From Pontibacter korlensis (GTDB lineage Bacteria; Bacteroidota; Bacteroidia; Cytophagales; Hymenobacteraceae), in the NCBI RefSeq assembly GCF_000973725.1, contig NZ_CP009621.1, positions 3,465,001-3,529,000 on the forward strand: DNA of 64,000 bases, in the 5' to 3' direction. How positions within the stretch are numbered: the first letter of the stretch is position 1; every line of letters begins with the position of its first letter. The position numbers were made by a program, and so were the translations under genes. This document shows, one piece after another, positions 26,432 through 34,799 of this stretch. The notes beneath the pieces are model-generated. The model searched no databases and was not told the origin of the DNA. It was given only the letters and a program-made list of their open reading frames with translations.

Positions 26432-26854
26432 ATGGAAACAATCGCATCAACCACAACCAGTTCACATAGTGCAGAGCGCCCTGCTTATGACCGCCTTGCT
26501 ACTACCGCTAACCTGTTAAAGTTCACGTTTGGGCTGGTTCCAATTGTAGCGGGGATCGATAAATTCACTCACCTGCTTACCAACTGGAATAAATACTTGG
26601 CACCAGTGGTGACAGATATACTGCCTTTCAGTACAGACGCTTTTATGAAGATGGTAGGTATTATTGAGATCATAGCTGGCGTGCTGGTGTTAGTTAAACC
26701 AAAAATCGGAGCACTGGTGGTAAGCCTGTGGCTGGTAGGCATTGCTGTTAACCTGCTGCTTACCGGTGAGTACTTCGATGTTGCCGTACGCGACCTGGTA
26801 ATGGCTGTCGGAGCCTTCTCGCTTTACTTATTGTTACCTGGCAGCAGCCGTTAG
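26432..26854 (+). CDS. DoxX-like integral membrane protein
   Basis: 140 residues with four predicted membrane helices: LLKFTFGLVPIVAGIDKF, a helix beginning FMKMVGIIEIIAGVLVLV, IGALVVSLWLVGIAVNLLL and LVMAVGAFSLYLLLP. This is the size and topology of the DoxX/DUF417-like group. The polar Ser/Thr-rich N-terminus (about 25 residues) is cytosolic or disordered. Genes of this type often sit beside ECF sigma factors, as here, and respond to redox or envelope stress; that role is inference. Confidence 0.78.
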   Translation: METIASTTTSSHSAERPAYDRLATTANLLKFTFGLVPIVAGIDKFTHLLTNWNKYLAPVVTDILPFSTDAFMKMVGIIEIIAGVLVLVKPKIGALVVSLWLVGIAVNLLLTGEYFDVAVRDLVMAVGAFSLYLLLPGSSR

Positions 26855-26885
26855 GCTGGAAGTGAAGGAGGGATAGTGGGGAAAT

Positions 26886-26922
26886 AAAAAGCCGCTCCAT
26901 TTAAGGTGAAGCGGCTTTTTTA
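26886..26922 (+). terminator. Terminator after DoxX-like gene
   Basis: AAAAAGCCGCT (26886-26896) pairs with AGCGGCTTTTT (26910-26920). Confidence 0.85.
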
Positions 26923-27310
26923 CTGTAGTAGACCAAAGAAGCAAAGTGTCAAGCCTTCCTCATCATCAGGTGGCTTTAGCGAGATATCTGCAAGTAGGGG
27001 AGAAGTAACCTGTTTTCGCTAGTGTACTTAAATAGACGGTTTTTTATGTTGTCAAGTTGATGGGGCGGCTCCACAAATAGACGTTTCTTATATAGACTTC
27101 AGCCACGTTAGGTAGTAAAATACATGCCAGAGCCAGGTGCAGCAGCAGAAGATTATCTCTTTTGTTCAAGGTAAATAAACAATGTGATGGGAGTGAGCCA
27201 ACATAAGTATTTGTACGGGTTAAGTCAGGCAAGTACGGAATTCAATCATAAAGGTTGCCTTAAGGAATGAATTTTTTAAATTCACCGTTGCTAATAGCAA
27301 ACAGGCACTA
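26923..27310. other. Intergenic region, no gene seen
   Basis: Nearly 390 bases between the DoxX-like terminator and the STAS-like gene. No open frame with coding character, RNA or repeat was recognised. Confidence 0.5.
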
Positions 27311-27703
27311 ATGATCATAGAAAACCCGGTACTAAGACTTGATTATAATCCCGCAACAGATGTTCTCCATGTAGAATGGCCTGATGTGAAGGAGTATACG
27401 GTTGCAGAAGCGGAGTATGCTATCGAGTCAATTGTTAGTACTTTAAGGCTATATGACATAAAGTACCTGCTTGCTGATACAAGGAAGGGTGTTGTCGAAA
27501 TACCTCAAGAGCGCTACAAAACTATCATCACAAACTTTGCCGTTTCCCTGGTAGCAACTCGTGTCAGAAAGCTTGCACGAGTAGTCCCGGACCTTTCGCT
27601 TAGAGCACAAGCCATCCAAGAAGTAAAGCAGGAGACACAGCTTAAGGTAGAAATACAGACTTTCATGAATGTTGAAGAGGCTACTCAGTGGCTTACTGCC
27701 TAA
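27311..27703 (+). CDS. STAS/SpoIIAA-like hypothetical protein
   Basis: 130 residues without signal peptide. The pattern of a first hairpin (LRLDYNPATDVLHVEWPDV), a helix (AEAEYAIESIVSTLRLYD), a strand with IKYLLADTRKG and a final helix (NVEEATQWL) fits the SpoIIAA-like/STAS fold that Bacteroidota carry as stand-alone small proteins. Two relatives occur in the same accessory region: a shorter-similarity gene on the minus strand at 33656-34078 and a clear pseudogene at 34405-34799. Function unknown. Confidence 0.7.
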   Translation: MIIENPVLRLDYNPATDVLHVEWPDVKEYTVAEAEYAIESIVSTLRLYDIKYLLADTRKGVVEIPQERYKTIITNFAVSLVATRVRKLARVVPDLSLRAQAIQEVKQETQLKVEIQTFMNVEEATQWLTA

Positions 27704-28299
27704 TAGTTAGGTCTTAGCCTCATATGTTGTTCCCGCCTCTATCCCTCTTACTACTCCTTAATTAAAAACTGGCTTACCAGTAGCTCGACAGCTAGCAGGT
27801 GCTCTTTATTACTCTCTGGCTTAAACTGGTTCAGATGCGCATTTTTTCTGTTACTGCCTAAGCAAATCACCGCAGTTTTTATAAGCTGTTGGTCCCAAAA
27901 CTTATCTTGTTCAGGTTGTCCAGCGCTTACTTTAAAAATGAAGGTTAGCATGGGTGCCTGCTAACCTTCATTGATTCCATAGTTTATCTTTTCTTGTACT
28001 AATAGCTTAGAAAGAAACTCAATTCAACCTCAACAGGAGCTTCCTTTGCAATAGTATTGTGGCTACCTAACCATCCTTTATTTATGCGTGGCAAAGCAAG
28101 AGCAGGTCATGCTAACTCTTGGTGACCTCTCTCGGTTCAGCAAGTGCTTTACTGAAAAACCTAATACTGCTACTCATCACATCTTTCCTGCCCTTCATCA
28201 CTTTTGATTGATGCCCTTTTTTAGCTTATCTATTCTTGTCTTATGAAAAGCAGAAGTGGTGGGTGAGTGGGATTGAAAGGCAAAATAAACTACGAAATC
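27704..28299. other. Long intergenic stretch with probable decayed DNA
   Basis: About 600 bases with no convincing gene. A 66-codon open frame on the minus strand (27751-27951) is not recognised. Near the end, two TCATCAC words 21 bases apart (28174-28180 and 28195-28201) precede the ABC ATPase remnant. Confidence 0.5.
28174..28201. promoter_or_regulatory. TCATCAC direct repeat pair, candidate LytTR operator
   Basis: TCATCAC at 28174-28180 and again at 28195-28201, exactly 21 bases apart (two helical turns), about 110 bases before the ABC ATPase remnant. The same pair with the same spacing lies before the histidine kinase gene at 28579-28606. LytTR regulators bind direct repeats with this kind of period; assignment to the adjacent regulator is inference. 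Confidence 0.4.
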
Positions 28300-28300
28300 A

Positions 28301-28498
28301 TCTATTATAAACTTGGCAAAAACCTACCTCAATCGGGTACAGGCAAATCTGAACATTAGTCTAACAATATTGTCCGGCATAGACAGTCTACTGCCGCCAA
28401 ACAGTGCTGGAAAATCTACACTGATGTGCATAATGTCTACTCCACAGTACTTTGACGCAGGAGAAGTCTGCTTCGGTAGCATTGAAAAAGCTGTATAG
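28301..28498 (+). pseudogene. Remnant of an ABC transporter ATP-binding protein
   Basis: About 60 codons readable from a TTG at 28313: AKTYLNRVQANLNISLTI, then PPNSAGKSTLMCIMSTPQYFDAGEVCFG. This follows the start of an ABC ATPase (KTYGNGVQALNNISLTI, GPNGAGKSTL) with a damaged Walker A (GPNGAGKS to PPNSAGKS) and a stop (TAG at 28496-28498) after about 60 of some 230-300 residues. No ATG, signature motif or Walker B follows. It lies just upstream of a LytTR two-component pair, the position of ABC transporters in many such loci. Confidence 0.65.
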
Positions 28499-28578
28499 CA
28501 TGGTTATGTTTCATACTTGGCATTGGCTCAATGTATAAATAGTTGCTGATATTCAGCGGCAAGTATAACAATCCTTAT

Positions 28579-28625
28579 TCATCACAAACTTTTTGGCTTT
28601 CATCACTTTTATTAAATTTCATCAA
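28579..28625. promoter_or_regulatory. Triple TCATCA direct repeat upstream of the LytTR kinase gene
   Basis: TCATCAC at 28579-28585 and 28600-28606 (period 21) and TCATCAA at 28619-28625 (period 19), ending 22 bases before the kinase start codon. Its position fits autoregulation by the LytTR response regulator encoded downstream. Confidence 0.45.
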
Positions 28626-28647
28626 CACATTCTTTTATTATTAATCT

Positions 28648-30165
28648 ATGAATGATGTCGCACTAAAAAATATCATGGCCGAACCTATCCAACGGAATAA
28701 GGTAGAGTTCTGGGCTGCTACCACCATCTACGTTTTTTCGCTGTTCTCGCTATCCATAGACTACAGCCCAAACGAGTTCTACTTCCAGAACACTAATTTA
28801 GTGTTTCATTATTACGAGCACTTTTTCTGGCCCCAGTTGGTGCGCTTTACCGTTGTTTACCTTGCCTTCCTGCTGCTAAATTTTAAGGTAGCCCCCAAGC
28901 TGATCCACAGGGAATCTGTATGGCTGAACGTCCTGCTTGTTCTGGCTGCGTTTGTAGCCGTTGGAGTAGTAACAGGCATAACAGACACTTACTACAAGGG
29001 TTATCTCATAACCAAGTACGATTACGTGCAGGAATTCTGGAATTATACTTTTCAAAGCAGTTTTCAGAATACCCTGCGGTTGTTGCTAGTATTCGGCTTT
29101 TACACGTTCATCAAATATTTTGGGCTTTACCTGTTATCTAACTCTGTTGCTATACAATCAAAGTATAGAATGGTGACCCAAGATTTGATCACAGCTTTTA
29201 TGGTGTGGTTGGTGAGTGTGTTTATACTGGTAGTGTTTGACGTAGGGGAAGAAATAACAGCAGTCTGGACTATAGTATCTCTCTGTGCCATACTGCTATA
29301 CTTCTTCTCTTTTTACTCCCTTATACCCAAATCGCTTGCAGCAAAACGTCCTTTACTGTCTTACGAGTTAAGGGTGCTGTTGGTACTTGTTCTGTCATAC
29401 TTGCCTGCTGCTTTACTTTTGCTTCCAATGCTGCATGACGAGGACGCTGCTTTTGGGATTAGCTTTTTCAATGCCCTGTTTCAGCTAGTTATCACTGCGC
29501 CTGCAACCTGGATGTTATATCAGCGCCAGCAAAAAGGCAAGGAAGAAGTATACGTGCTGAAAAAGGAGCTAGGACGTTCTGCAGCCAATCTTGATTTTTT
29601 GAGATCGCAGATTAATCCGCACTTTCTGTTTAATGCCCTTAACACGCTTTACGGTACAGCGCTGCAGGAAAACAGTGAGCGCACGGCACAAGGAATACAG
29701 ATGCTTGGCGACATGATGCGCTTTATGCTGCACGAAAATCATCAGCAAAAAATATTGCTGGCCCGCGAGATTGAGTACATGCGTAACTATATCGACTTGC
29801 AGCTGCTGCGCACATCTGCCTCTCCTGAAATCGTGATTGAGACGAATATAGAAGAGGTGCTGGACCAGAAATATATTGCCCCGATGCTGCTGATCCCCTT
29901 TGTGGAGAATGCCTTTAAACATGGCATTAGTCTGAAGCAGAAATCTTGGATACGGATAAGCCTGCACTGCGACCAGAACAAGCTGTATTTTGACGTATAC
30001 AACAGCACGCACAAAAAGTTGGAGAACGACCCTGAGAAGGACAAGTCAGGGGTGGGGCTGAAGAATGTGAAGCAGCGCCTTGAGCTGTTGTACCCAGAGA
30101 AGTATGAGTTGATTATCCGAGAAACGCCGGAGGAGTACTTTGTGCACCTGACAATCGAACTATAA
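28648..30165 (+). CDS. LytS/YehU-type sensor histidine kinase
   Basis: 505 residues. Eight or so membrane helices fill the first 290 residues (for example LVFHYYEHFFWPQLVRFTVVYLAFLLL, LLVLAAFVAVGVVTGI, AFMVWLVSVFILVVF). The His_kinase domain follows with the phospho-acceptor motif SQINPHFLFNALNTLY (His near 326), a dimerisation helix, then the ATPase N box (LIPFVENAFKHGI) and the G box (SGVGLKNVKQRLELLY). It signals to the LytTR regulator encoded immediately after it. The signal is unknown; in this group it is often envelope stress or a peptide. Confidence 0.92.
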   Translation: MNDVALKNIMAEPIQRNKVEFWAATTIYVFSLFSLSIDYSPNEFYFQNTNLVFHYYEHFFWPQLVRFTVVYLAFLLLNFKVAPKLIHRESVWLNVLLVLAAFVAVGVVTGITDTYYKGYLITKYDYVQEFWNYTFQSSFQNTLRLLLVFGFYTFIKYFGLYLLSNSVAIQSKYRMVTQDLITAFMVWLVSVFILVVFDVGEEITAVWTIVSLCAILLYFFSFYSLIPKSLAAKRPLLSYELRVLLVLVLSYLPAALLLLPMLHDEDAAFGISFFNALFQLVITAPATWMLYQRQQKGKEEVYVLKKELGRSAANLDFLRSQINPHFLFNALNTLYGTALQENSERTAQGIQMLGDMMRFMLHENHQQKILLAREIEYMRNYIDLQLLRTSASPEIVIETNIEEVLDQKYIAPMLLIPFVENAFKHGISLKQKSWIRISLHCDQNKLYFDVYNSTHKKLENDPEKDKSGVGLKNVKQRLELLYPEKYELIIRETPEEYFVHLTIEL

Positions 30166-30207
30166 GTGGGTTTTAAGTATATTTCAGGAGAAAGTATAAA
30201 TGCAGGT

Positions 30208-30882
30208 ATGAGAGCAATAGCAATAGACGATGAGCCAATGGCGTTGGAGGTGGTGCGGTCCCATGCCGCAAAGGTGCCCTTCTTGGAACTGGTTGCCTGC
30301 TTTACCGACGCCTTTAAAGCAATGGAGTACCTGCAAAACGAACCTATAGACCTGCTGTTTCTGGATATTAAGATGCCAGACATTTCAGGGTTAGAATTCG
30401 TGACTAGTCTGCAGAAAAAGCCAATGGTGGTGTTTACCACTGCTTACTCAGAACACGCTGTTACCAGCTTTGAGCTCGATGCCATTGATTACCTGCTGAA
30501 ACCTTTCTCGCTGCCGCGGTTCATAAAAGCCTGCAATAAGGCTCACGAGTTATCACAGTTACGCGGCACATCAGCACCAGCTAAAGACTATGTTTTCCTG
30601 AAGACGGGTTATGAGCAGGTGAAAGTATACTATGAAGAGATTTTATACTTAGAGGCGGCGGGTAACTATGTAACCTTTGTGCTGGAGGATAAAAAGTTGC
30701 TCACCCGCATGACAGTCAGCGAAGCTACCGATACGCTGCCTGCTGATAAATTTGTCCGTGTGCACCGTTCCTACATCGTGGCTAAAAACAGGATCGATAA
30801 AATAGAGCGGCACCAGGTAACTATCAAAGAAAACGAGGTGCCTGTCGGGGCATCTTATATGCAGCAGCTGCAGGTGGTTTAA
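30208..30882 (+). CDS. LytTR family response regulator
   Basis: About 224 residues from the ATG at 30208. The frame is open back to the kinase stop, and a GTG at 30166 would add 14 residues, but the receiver domain should begin at MRAIAIDDEPMALEV, so the internal ATG is preferred. Receiver: acidic pair D7/D8, phosphorylated Asp53 in LLFLDIKMPDISG, Thr/Ser switch in VVFTTAYSEHA, Lys in LLKPFS. DNA-binding LytTR domain: about 125-224 (YEEILYLEAAGNYVTFVL, VRVHRSYIVAKNRIDKI). It probably binds the TCATCA direct repeats upstream of the kinase gene. Confidence 0.92.
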   Translation: MRAIAIDDEPMALEVVRSHAAKVPFLELVACFTDAFKAMEYLQNEPIDLLFLDIKMPDISGLEFVTSLQKKPMVVFTTAYSEHAVTSFELDAIDYLLKPFSLPRFIKACNKAHELSQLRGTSAPAKDYVFLKTGYEQVKVYYEEILYLEAAGNYVTFVLEDKKLLTRMTVSEATDTLPADKFVRVHRSYIVAKNRIDKIERHQVTIKENEVPVGASYMQQLQVV

Positions 30883-30926
30883 AAGTAAAAGCCGCTCCAG
30901 TTTAACTGGAGCGGCTTTTACTTTTA
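30882..30926. terminator. Bidirectional terminator
   Basis: About 20-base arms (30882-30902 and 30904-30924) centred on TTTAA, between the convergent LytTR regulator and DUF808 genes. Confidence 0.85.
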
Positions 30927-30937
30927 TGTCGGAAGTT

Positions 30938-31855
30938 CTAGAAAAGCCGTCGCACAATTTTTACAATCCGCTCTATCAGTGCTCCTAAAGCTAAGCCCGC
31001 CAAGGCGCTTACTACCACCGTTGCGAGCCAGGCAAGAGCAGGCACGTTTTCCAGGGCGTGCTCCAGGTCGTGCAGCGCATGGCTTGTAAATGGAATGCCG
31101 TGGGCGATGATTTCGGCTCCTACCCATAGCATGGCTGCAGTACCAACATAACTAAGAACTTTCAGGAATACCGGCATGAACTTAACGATGCCATGACCAA
31201 CTTCCCTGAGCTGTGGGCTATTGTCTTCTCTGGCCATGTACATACCAATGTCATCAGCTTTTACAATCAAGCCCACAAAACCATAAACGGCAATGGTAAT
31301 GAAGATGGCCACAGCCAGCATTACAGCAATTTGGTTCAACAAAGGTGTGCCAGCTACGGTTGAATAAGTGATGGCAACTATCTCAGCCGATAGGATCAGG
31401 TCGGTGCGGATAGCCCCTTTCACTCTTTCCTTCTCCAGTTCTTCCGGAGTTATTATCTGAGGTTGCTCTCCAGTGCCATGTCCTGTATCATCATGAGACT
31501 TGCTGAACATAGAGTGCACTTTCTCATAGCCCTCAAAGCACAGGAAAGCTCCGCCCAGCATCAGGATAGGGGTAATAGCCCAAGGGGCAAAGAAACCCAG
31601 GAGCAGGGCCGCGGGGCTCAGTATGAGTACCTTGTTGAGCAAGGACTTCTTAGCTATCTGGAAGATGATGGAGAGCTCGCGCGAGGAGTCTAATCCCACC
31701 ACATACTTTGGTGTTACTGCAGTGTCGTCTATCACAATGCCAGACACCTTGCCTGTGGTTTTTGCCACCTGCGTGGGTACGTCATCTAAACTAGCCGCGC
31801 TTGCTTTTACAAGTGCAGATACATCATCAAGTAGAGCTAAAAGTCCTGTGGCCAT
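30938..31855 (-). CDS. DUF808 family inner-membrane protein (YedI-like)
   Basis: 305 residues. The N-terminus MATGLLALLDDVSALVKASAASLDDVP is typical of DUF808. Helices follow at LILSPAALLLGFFAPWAITPILMLGGAFLCFEGYEKV, LNQIAVMLAVAIFITIAVYGFVGLIV, FLKVLSYVGTAAMLWVGAEIIAHG and ALAWLATVVVSALAGLALGALIERIV. Length and topology match E. coli YedI. Function is unknown. Single gene on the minus strand. Confidence 0.9.
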   Translation of the reverse strand: MATGLLALLDDVSALVKASAASLDDVPTQVAKTTGKVSGIVIDDTAVTPKYVVGLDSSRELSIIFQIAKKSLLNKVLILSPAALLLGFFAPWAITPILMLGGAFLCFEGYEKVHSMFSKSHDDTGHGTGEQPQIITPEELEKERVKGAIRTDLILSAEIVAITYSTVAGTPLLNQIAVMLAVAIFITIAVYGFVGLIVKADDIGMYMAREDNSPQLREVGHGIVKFMPVFLKVLSYVGTAAMLWVGAEIIAHGIPFTSHALHDLEHALENVPALAWLATVVVSALAGLALGALIERIVKIVRRLF

Positions 31856-31990
31856 TCTTTATTGTCTAAGGAGGTTATCACACAATGCTGCTGTAAAACT
31901 GTCGCCCGAGATAGGGCTAAGCATTTACCCAGTAAATTACGTTAATCTAGCGGCACCTGTGCAAGTAGTTGTTATATTTTCGAACCTATA

Positions 31991-32581
31991 TTAATCCTGG
32001 GCCGGAATTATCTCATACTGTATCGGCTTAAAACTGTAGTTGTTTGACTGTTCTGCAGAGCAAGCTGTAAGCCCTACAATCAAGTCCATCTTGGCCTCCA
32101 GCAGCACATAATCACCGGCTTGGCTAGTAGGTGGGTCTACAGATAGTTTACCATCCGGTGCAAACTGTACATTCATGAAGATGTTAAAAGCCGTGGGAAT
32201 GTCATCAGGCTCTATGCCATACTTTGCCAGGTTTGTATGGAGGTTCTCAAAGCAGCTGGGGTGGTAGTCTGGGTTCTGGTACATGATCTGAAAAGTCTCG
32301 GGACTGCAAGGAGCCAGTAAGAAGTCGTTTCGGCCGTTGGTATCTTCGAGTATCTCCATCATTTTGTTGCTGCGGTTACTCCAAAGATGATGCCCCTTGG
32401 TGATGAGGATAGTCTCTTCGAAGTCAAGCGTTTTACCGGAAGAAAGTTTCTCGCGCTTGTCCTCAGCGTTAAAAAGAACCATATCGCTTACCTGTTCGCC
32501 CTCAGGATCAATTACTTTTAATTTATCTCCTTTTTTTAGCCTGAGAGCGGCGCCAGTTTGTTTGGCTATAGTTTCTGTCAT
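31991..32581 (-). CDS. DUF1989 / urea carboxylase-associated family protein
   Basis: 196 residues. The DUF1989 pattern is clear: LRLKKGDKLKVIDPEGEQVSDMVLFNAED, TKGHHLWSNRSNKMMEILEDT, the metal-site segment DFLLAPCSPETF and a later SCFENLHTNLAKYGI, PTAFNIFMNVQFAPDGKLSVDPP and the final VGLTACSAEQSNN. Members of this family are known as carboxyguanidine deiminase subunits in the guanidine pathway and as aminomethyltransferase-like oxidases; which applies here is open. It lies 24 bases downstream of a YqcI/YcgG gene and is surely co-transcribed with it. Confidence 0.85.
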   Translation of the reverse strand: MTETIAKQTGAALRLKKGDKLKVIDPEGEQVSDMVLFNAEDKREKLSSGKTLDFEETILITKGHHLWSNRSNKMMEILEDTNGRNDFLLAPCSPETFQIMYQNPDYHPSCFENLHTNLAKYGIEPDDIPTAFNIFMNVQFAPDGKLSVDPPTSQAGDYVLLEAKMDLIVGLTACSAEQSNNYSFKPIQYEIIPAQD

Positions 32582-32605
32582 CTCTATTTTTATACTTACT
32601 ACTAC

Positions 32606-33325
32606 TTAAAGTTTACCTGCCAGGAATGGACATTTCCAGCTGCTGTCTACATGGCGCCCGCTGTACTGCGGCGCCTCCAAACCTTCACCAAAATCATTTA
32701 GCATAGGGTTTATACTGCCATCGTAGGCTACGTCCCGCTCACGAATTACTTTTTTCATGTTCCCGTAAACGCCTTTCTCGCGCAGCTGTTCGAACTGACG
32801 GTGCAGGTTAAATGCCATTGCAGTGTAGCCTAATCTCCTGGCTTTTCTACTGGCGTTGGGGTGAAGACCAACCACAAAGAAGGCGGTTTTATTATAGCTG
32901 AAGCTGAAGTTTGAGTCTTGTGGATTGCTGCTTACATCCGGGTCCCAAGGGTGAGGGTTGTCGTCGCTGTTGTGGAGAAGCTGCAGCTGTGCCCACAGTT
33001 TCTCCTCAAATTCAAGTTCAGTAGCAGGTCCCTCTTCAGTAAATACAGCAATCATGGTCATATATTCGCTATTGGCTGCCAAGGTCTCTTTTATGTAGTG
33101 CTTCAGGTCACTTCCGAGCTGTTCGGTACTTGCCGCTGTGGCCATTTTGCCGTATATGCCGATCCGGAGCTGTGAAGAGTTTAAGGCAGCCTTTGCGCCA
33201 ACGCACGGGTATTCCGTGTCACTCACTTTGTTTGCTATACTTTGGTAGATATCTGTGAAAGGACCCATGTCCATGGGATCCAGTTGTGCAGGGGTAAAAT
33301 AGGTTTGTGTTAAGGGGGTGCTCAT
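32606..33325 (-). CDS. YqcI/YcgG (GntA-like) heme-dependent N-hydroxylase family protein
   Basis: 239 residues. Family features visible are the N-terminal PCVGAKAALNSSQLRIGIYGKM with its Cys, LEFEEKLWAQLQLLHNSDD, DPDVSSNPQDSNFSFSYNKTAFFVVGLHPNASRKARR and the C-terminal DGSINPMLNDFGEGLEAPQYSGR. The family contains the guanitoxin enzyme GntA, which hydroxylates a guanidine nitrogen. It is followed by a DUF1989 gene, a family also linked to guanidine compounds, so the pair may oxidise and then process a guanidino or amino substrate. That pathway reading is inference. Confidence 0.8.
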   Translation of the reverse strand: MSTPLTQTYFTPAQLDPMDMGPFTDIYQSIANKVSDTEYPCVGAKAALNSSQLRIGIYGKMATAASTEQLGSDLKHYIKETLAANSEYMTMIAVFTEEGPATELEFEEKLWAQLQLLHNSDDNPHPWDPDVSSNPQDSNFSFSYNKTAFFVVGLHPNASRKARRLGYTAMAFNLHRQFEQLREKGVYGNMKKVIRERDVAYDGSINPMLNDFGEGLEAPQYSGRHVDSSWKCPFLAGKL

Positions 33326-33655
33326 AGTCTTATCTTAAATTTGCCAGGAAGGCTTCAAGCACAATAGTACAATGCTGGTGATCGTGCCTCGAGATTTACA
33401 GTCAATTCAGCGGGTTCCTTTTAACTCCGCTAGAAGGGGACTAGTGGCATAAGCAAAGGTCTTTGCCAGCTTTCGGGCACTGACATTATTGCTTGTTACC
33501 TTCTCCGGTGATACCTACTTATACTTTGTGCAGCTAAAAAGGGTGCAATTTTGTTTGGCTGTAACTTTCAGTGACGAGCACGAAATGTGGACTGTTAGGG
33601 GAGTGGCATCCCTAGAGACACAGCTTATAAATTGATAACCAACACCGAAGTGTAA
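33326..33655. other. Intergenic region, no gene seen
   Basis: 330 bases. No gene, RNA or repeat was recognised. Confidence 0.5.
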
Positions 33656-34078
33656 CTAGCCTAACGTTTTCTCCGGTTCGGACATAAGCCATTTTACGGC
33701 GTCCTGTTCGTTCCTGAAATACATAATCTGTAGGTTTGGCACCTGTAGTCCTTCCTCTACGCTTTCTACAAAGAGTGCATGAAAAATGTCATCTGAGAGC
33801 AAACGAGCCAAGCGGTTAACTGTCAGGTTTTGTAGTGAATTTATGTAGTTGCTGGTCCAGTGCATGTCGGCTACCACTGGAACATTTGTTCTGACAGAGT
33901 CGATCAGGAGCCGGCTCACATGGTGTGCCATTGCCTGCTGATAGAAAACCTGTGTACCCTCCCGGTACTCTTCACTGCTGACCGGGCGAAGCCAGGATGC
34001 CTTCATGTAATCTATGGAGGTAGGGCTAATGCCTACAAAAACAATTTGATAAGCTGGTCTAAAAGATGTTTCGGGCAT
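33656..34078 (-). CDS. STAS-like hypothetical protein
   Basis: 140 residues, no signal peptide. Strand-helix order and the segments VSRLLIDSVRTNVPVVADMHWTSNYINS, RLARLLSDDIFHALFVESVEEG and a final helix DAVKWLMSE parallel the protein at 27311-27703 (YLLADTRKGVVEIPQERYKTIITNF, ATQWL), so it belongs to the same broad SpoIIAA/STAS-like group. No kinase partner is nearby. Function unknown. Confidence 0.6.
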   Translation of the reverse strand: MPETSFRPAYQIVFVGISPTSIDYMKASWLRPVSSEEYREGTQVFYQQAMAHHVSRLLIDSVRTNVPVVADMHWTSNYINSLQNLTVNRLARLLSDDIFHALFVESVEEGLQVPNLQIMYFRNEQDAVKWLMSEPEKTLG

Positions 34079-34404
34079 GTAGCAAGATTAAGTGGTGTTA
34101 CCCAGTATTTTGAAGAAAGGCTGTATACAACCTTAAAGCACGGGTAATACGCATAAGGCAGAGGCTAAGGTTGCTCCTGCTGAAGCAATACTGTTGAACT
34201 GCCTTTCTGCTATATCATCTTTGGATGCTGAGGGTTGAAGCAAGATGTGTTACACACAGATTTGGATCTGTAGTATGCAATTGGTTGAGGAGTTATCACA
34301 TATAAACTGATGTGATAGCACATAAATAATTCGGTCTTGTAAAGTAAATAGTATCTGGTGTTGTTTTTTCCCTACAGTTGCTGATATAAAAGCAAGATGC
34401 TTCT
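34079..34404. other. Intergenic region, no gene seen
   Basis: About 326 bases between the minus-strand STAS-like gene and the pseudogene; nothing recognised. Confidence 0.5.
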
Positions 34405-34799
34405 ATGATTATAGGAAACTCAGTTATCAGACTTGGCTATGACCCTGTTACGGATATTCTGAGGGCTGAATAACCTGATGTAAGGGAGTAGGCAGTTGGG
34501 AAGGCAGTTTGTGCAATGGATGCTATAGTAAGTGCTATGTGGCCTAACGGCACCAAATACTTGCTGGCTGATACAAGAAGTGTTGTTATAGATATTCCCG
34601 AGCTTCACTACAAGGATATTCTTCTAAACTTTGCTAAATCACTTGCAGGTACACGAGCCCAAAAACTAGCATGCATAGTATCGGACATTTTTTACGGGAG
34701 GGAATTGTAATCGAGGTAAAGCAGGAAGCTCAATTCTGGGGCGAGGTCAGAAGTTGCACGGACAAGCACGATACTGTCAATTGGCTTTCTCAAAAGTAA
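34405..34799 (+). pseudogene. STAS-like pseudogene, paralog of the gene at 27311
   Basis: Conceptual translation from the ATG at 34405 reads MIIGNSVIRLGYDPVTDILRAE, matching MIIENPVLRLDYNPATDVLHVE of the intact paralog. Two in-frame stops follow (TAA at 34471-34473 where the paralog has W, TAG at 34489-34491 where it has Y). The frame then continues as KYLLADTRSVVIDIPELHYKDILLNFAKSLAGTRAQKLA. Near 34690-34705 a frameshift moves the match to another frame, IEVKQEAQ ... DTVNWLSQK, ending at TAA 34797-34799. The full original length of about 131 codons can thus be traced. Confidence 0.88.

Noticed and set aside
27751..27951. 66-codon minus-strand frame
   Set aside because: No recognisable family, no ribosome binding site or promoter, and it lies in a region that shows decay.
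29787..30440. Minus-strand frame of 217 codons across the kinase and regulator genes
   Set aside because: It lies opposite the conserved histidine kinase and LytTR regulator genes; it is a shadow.
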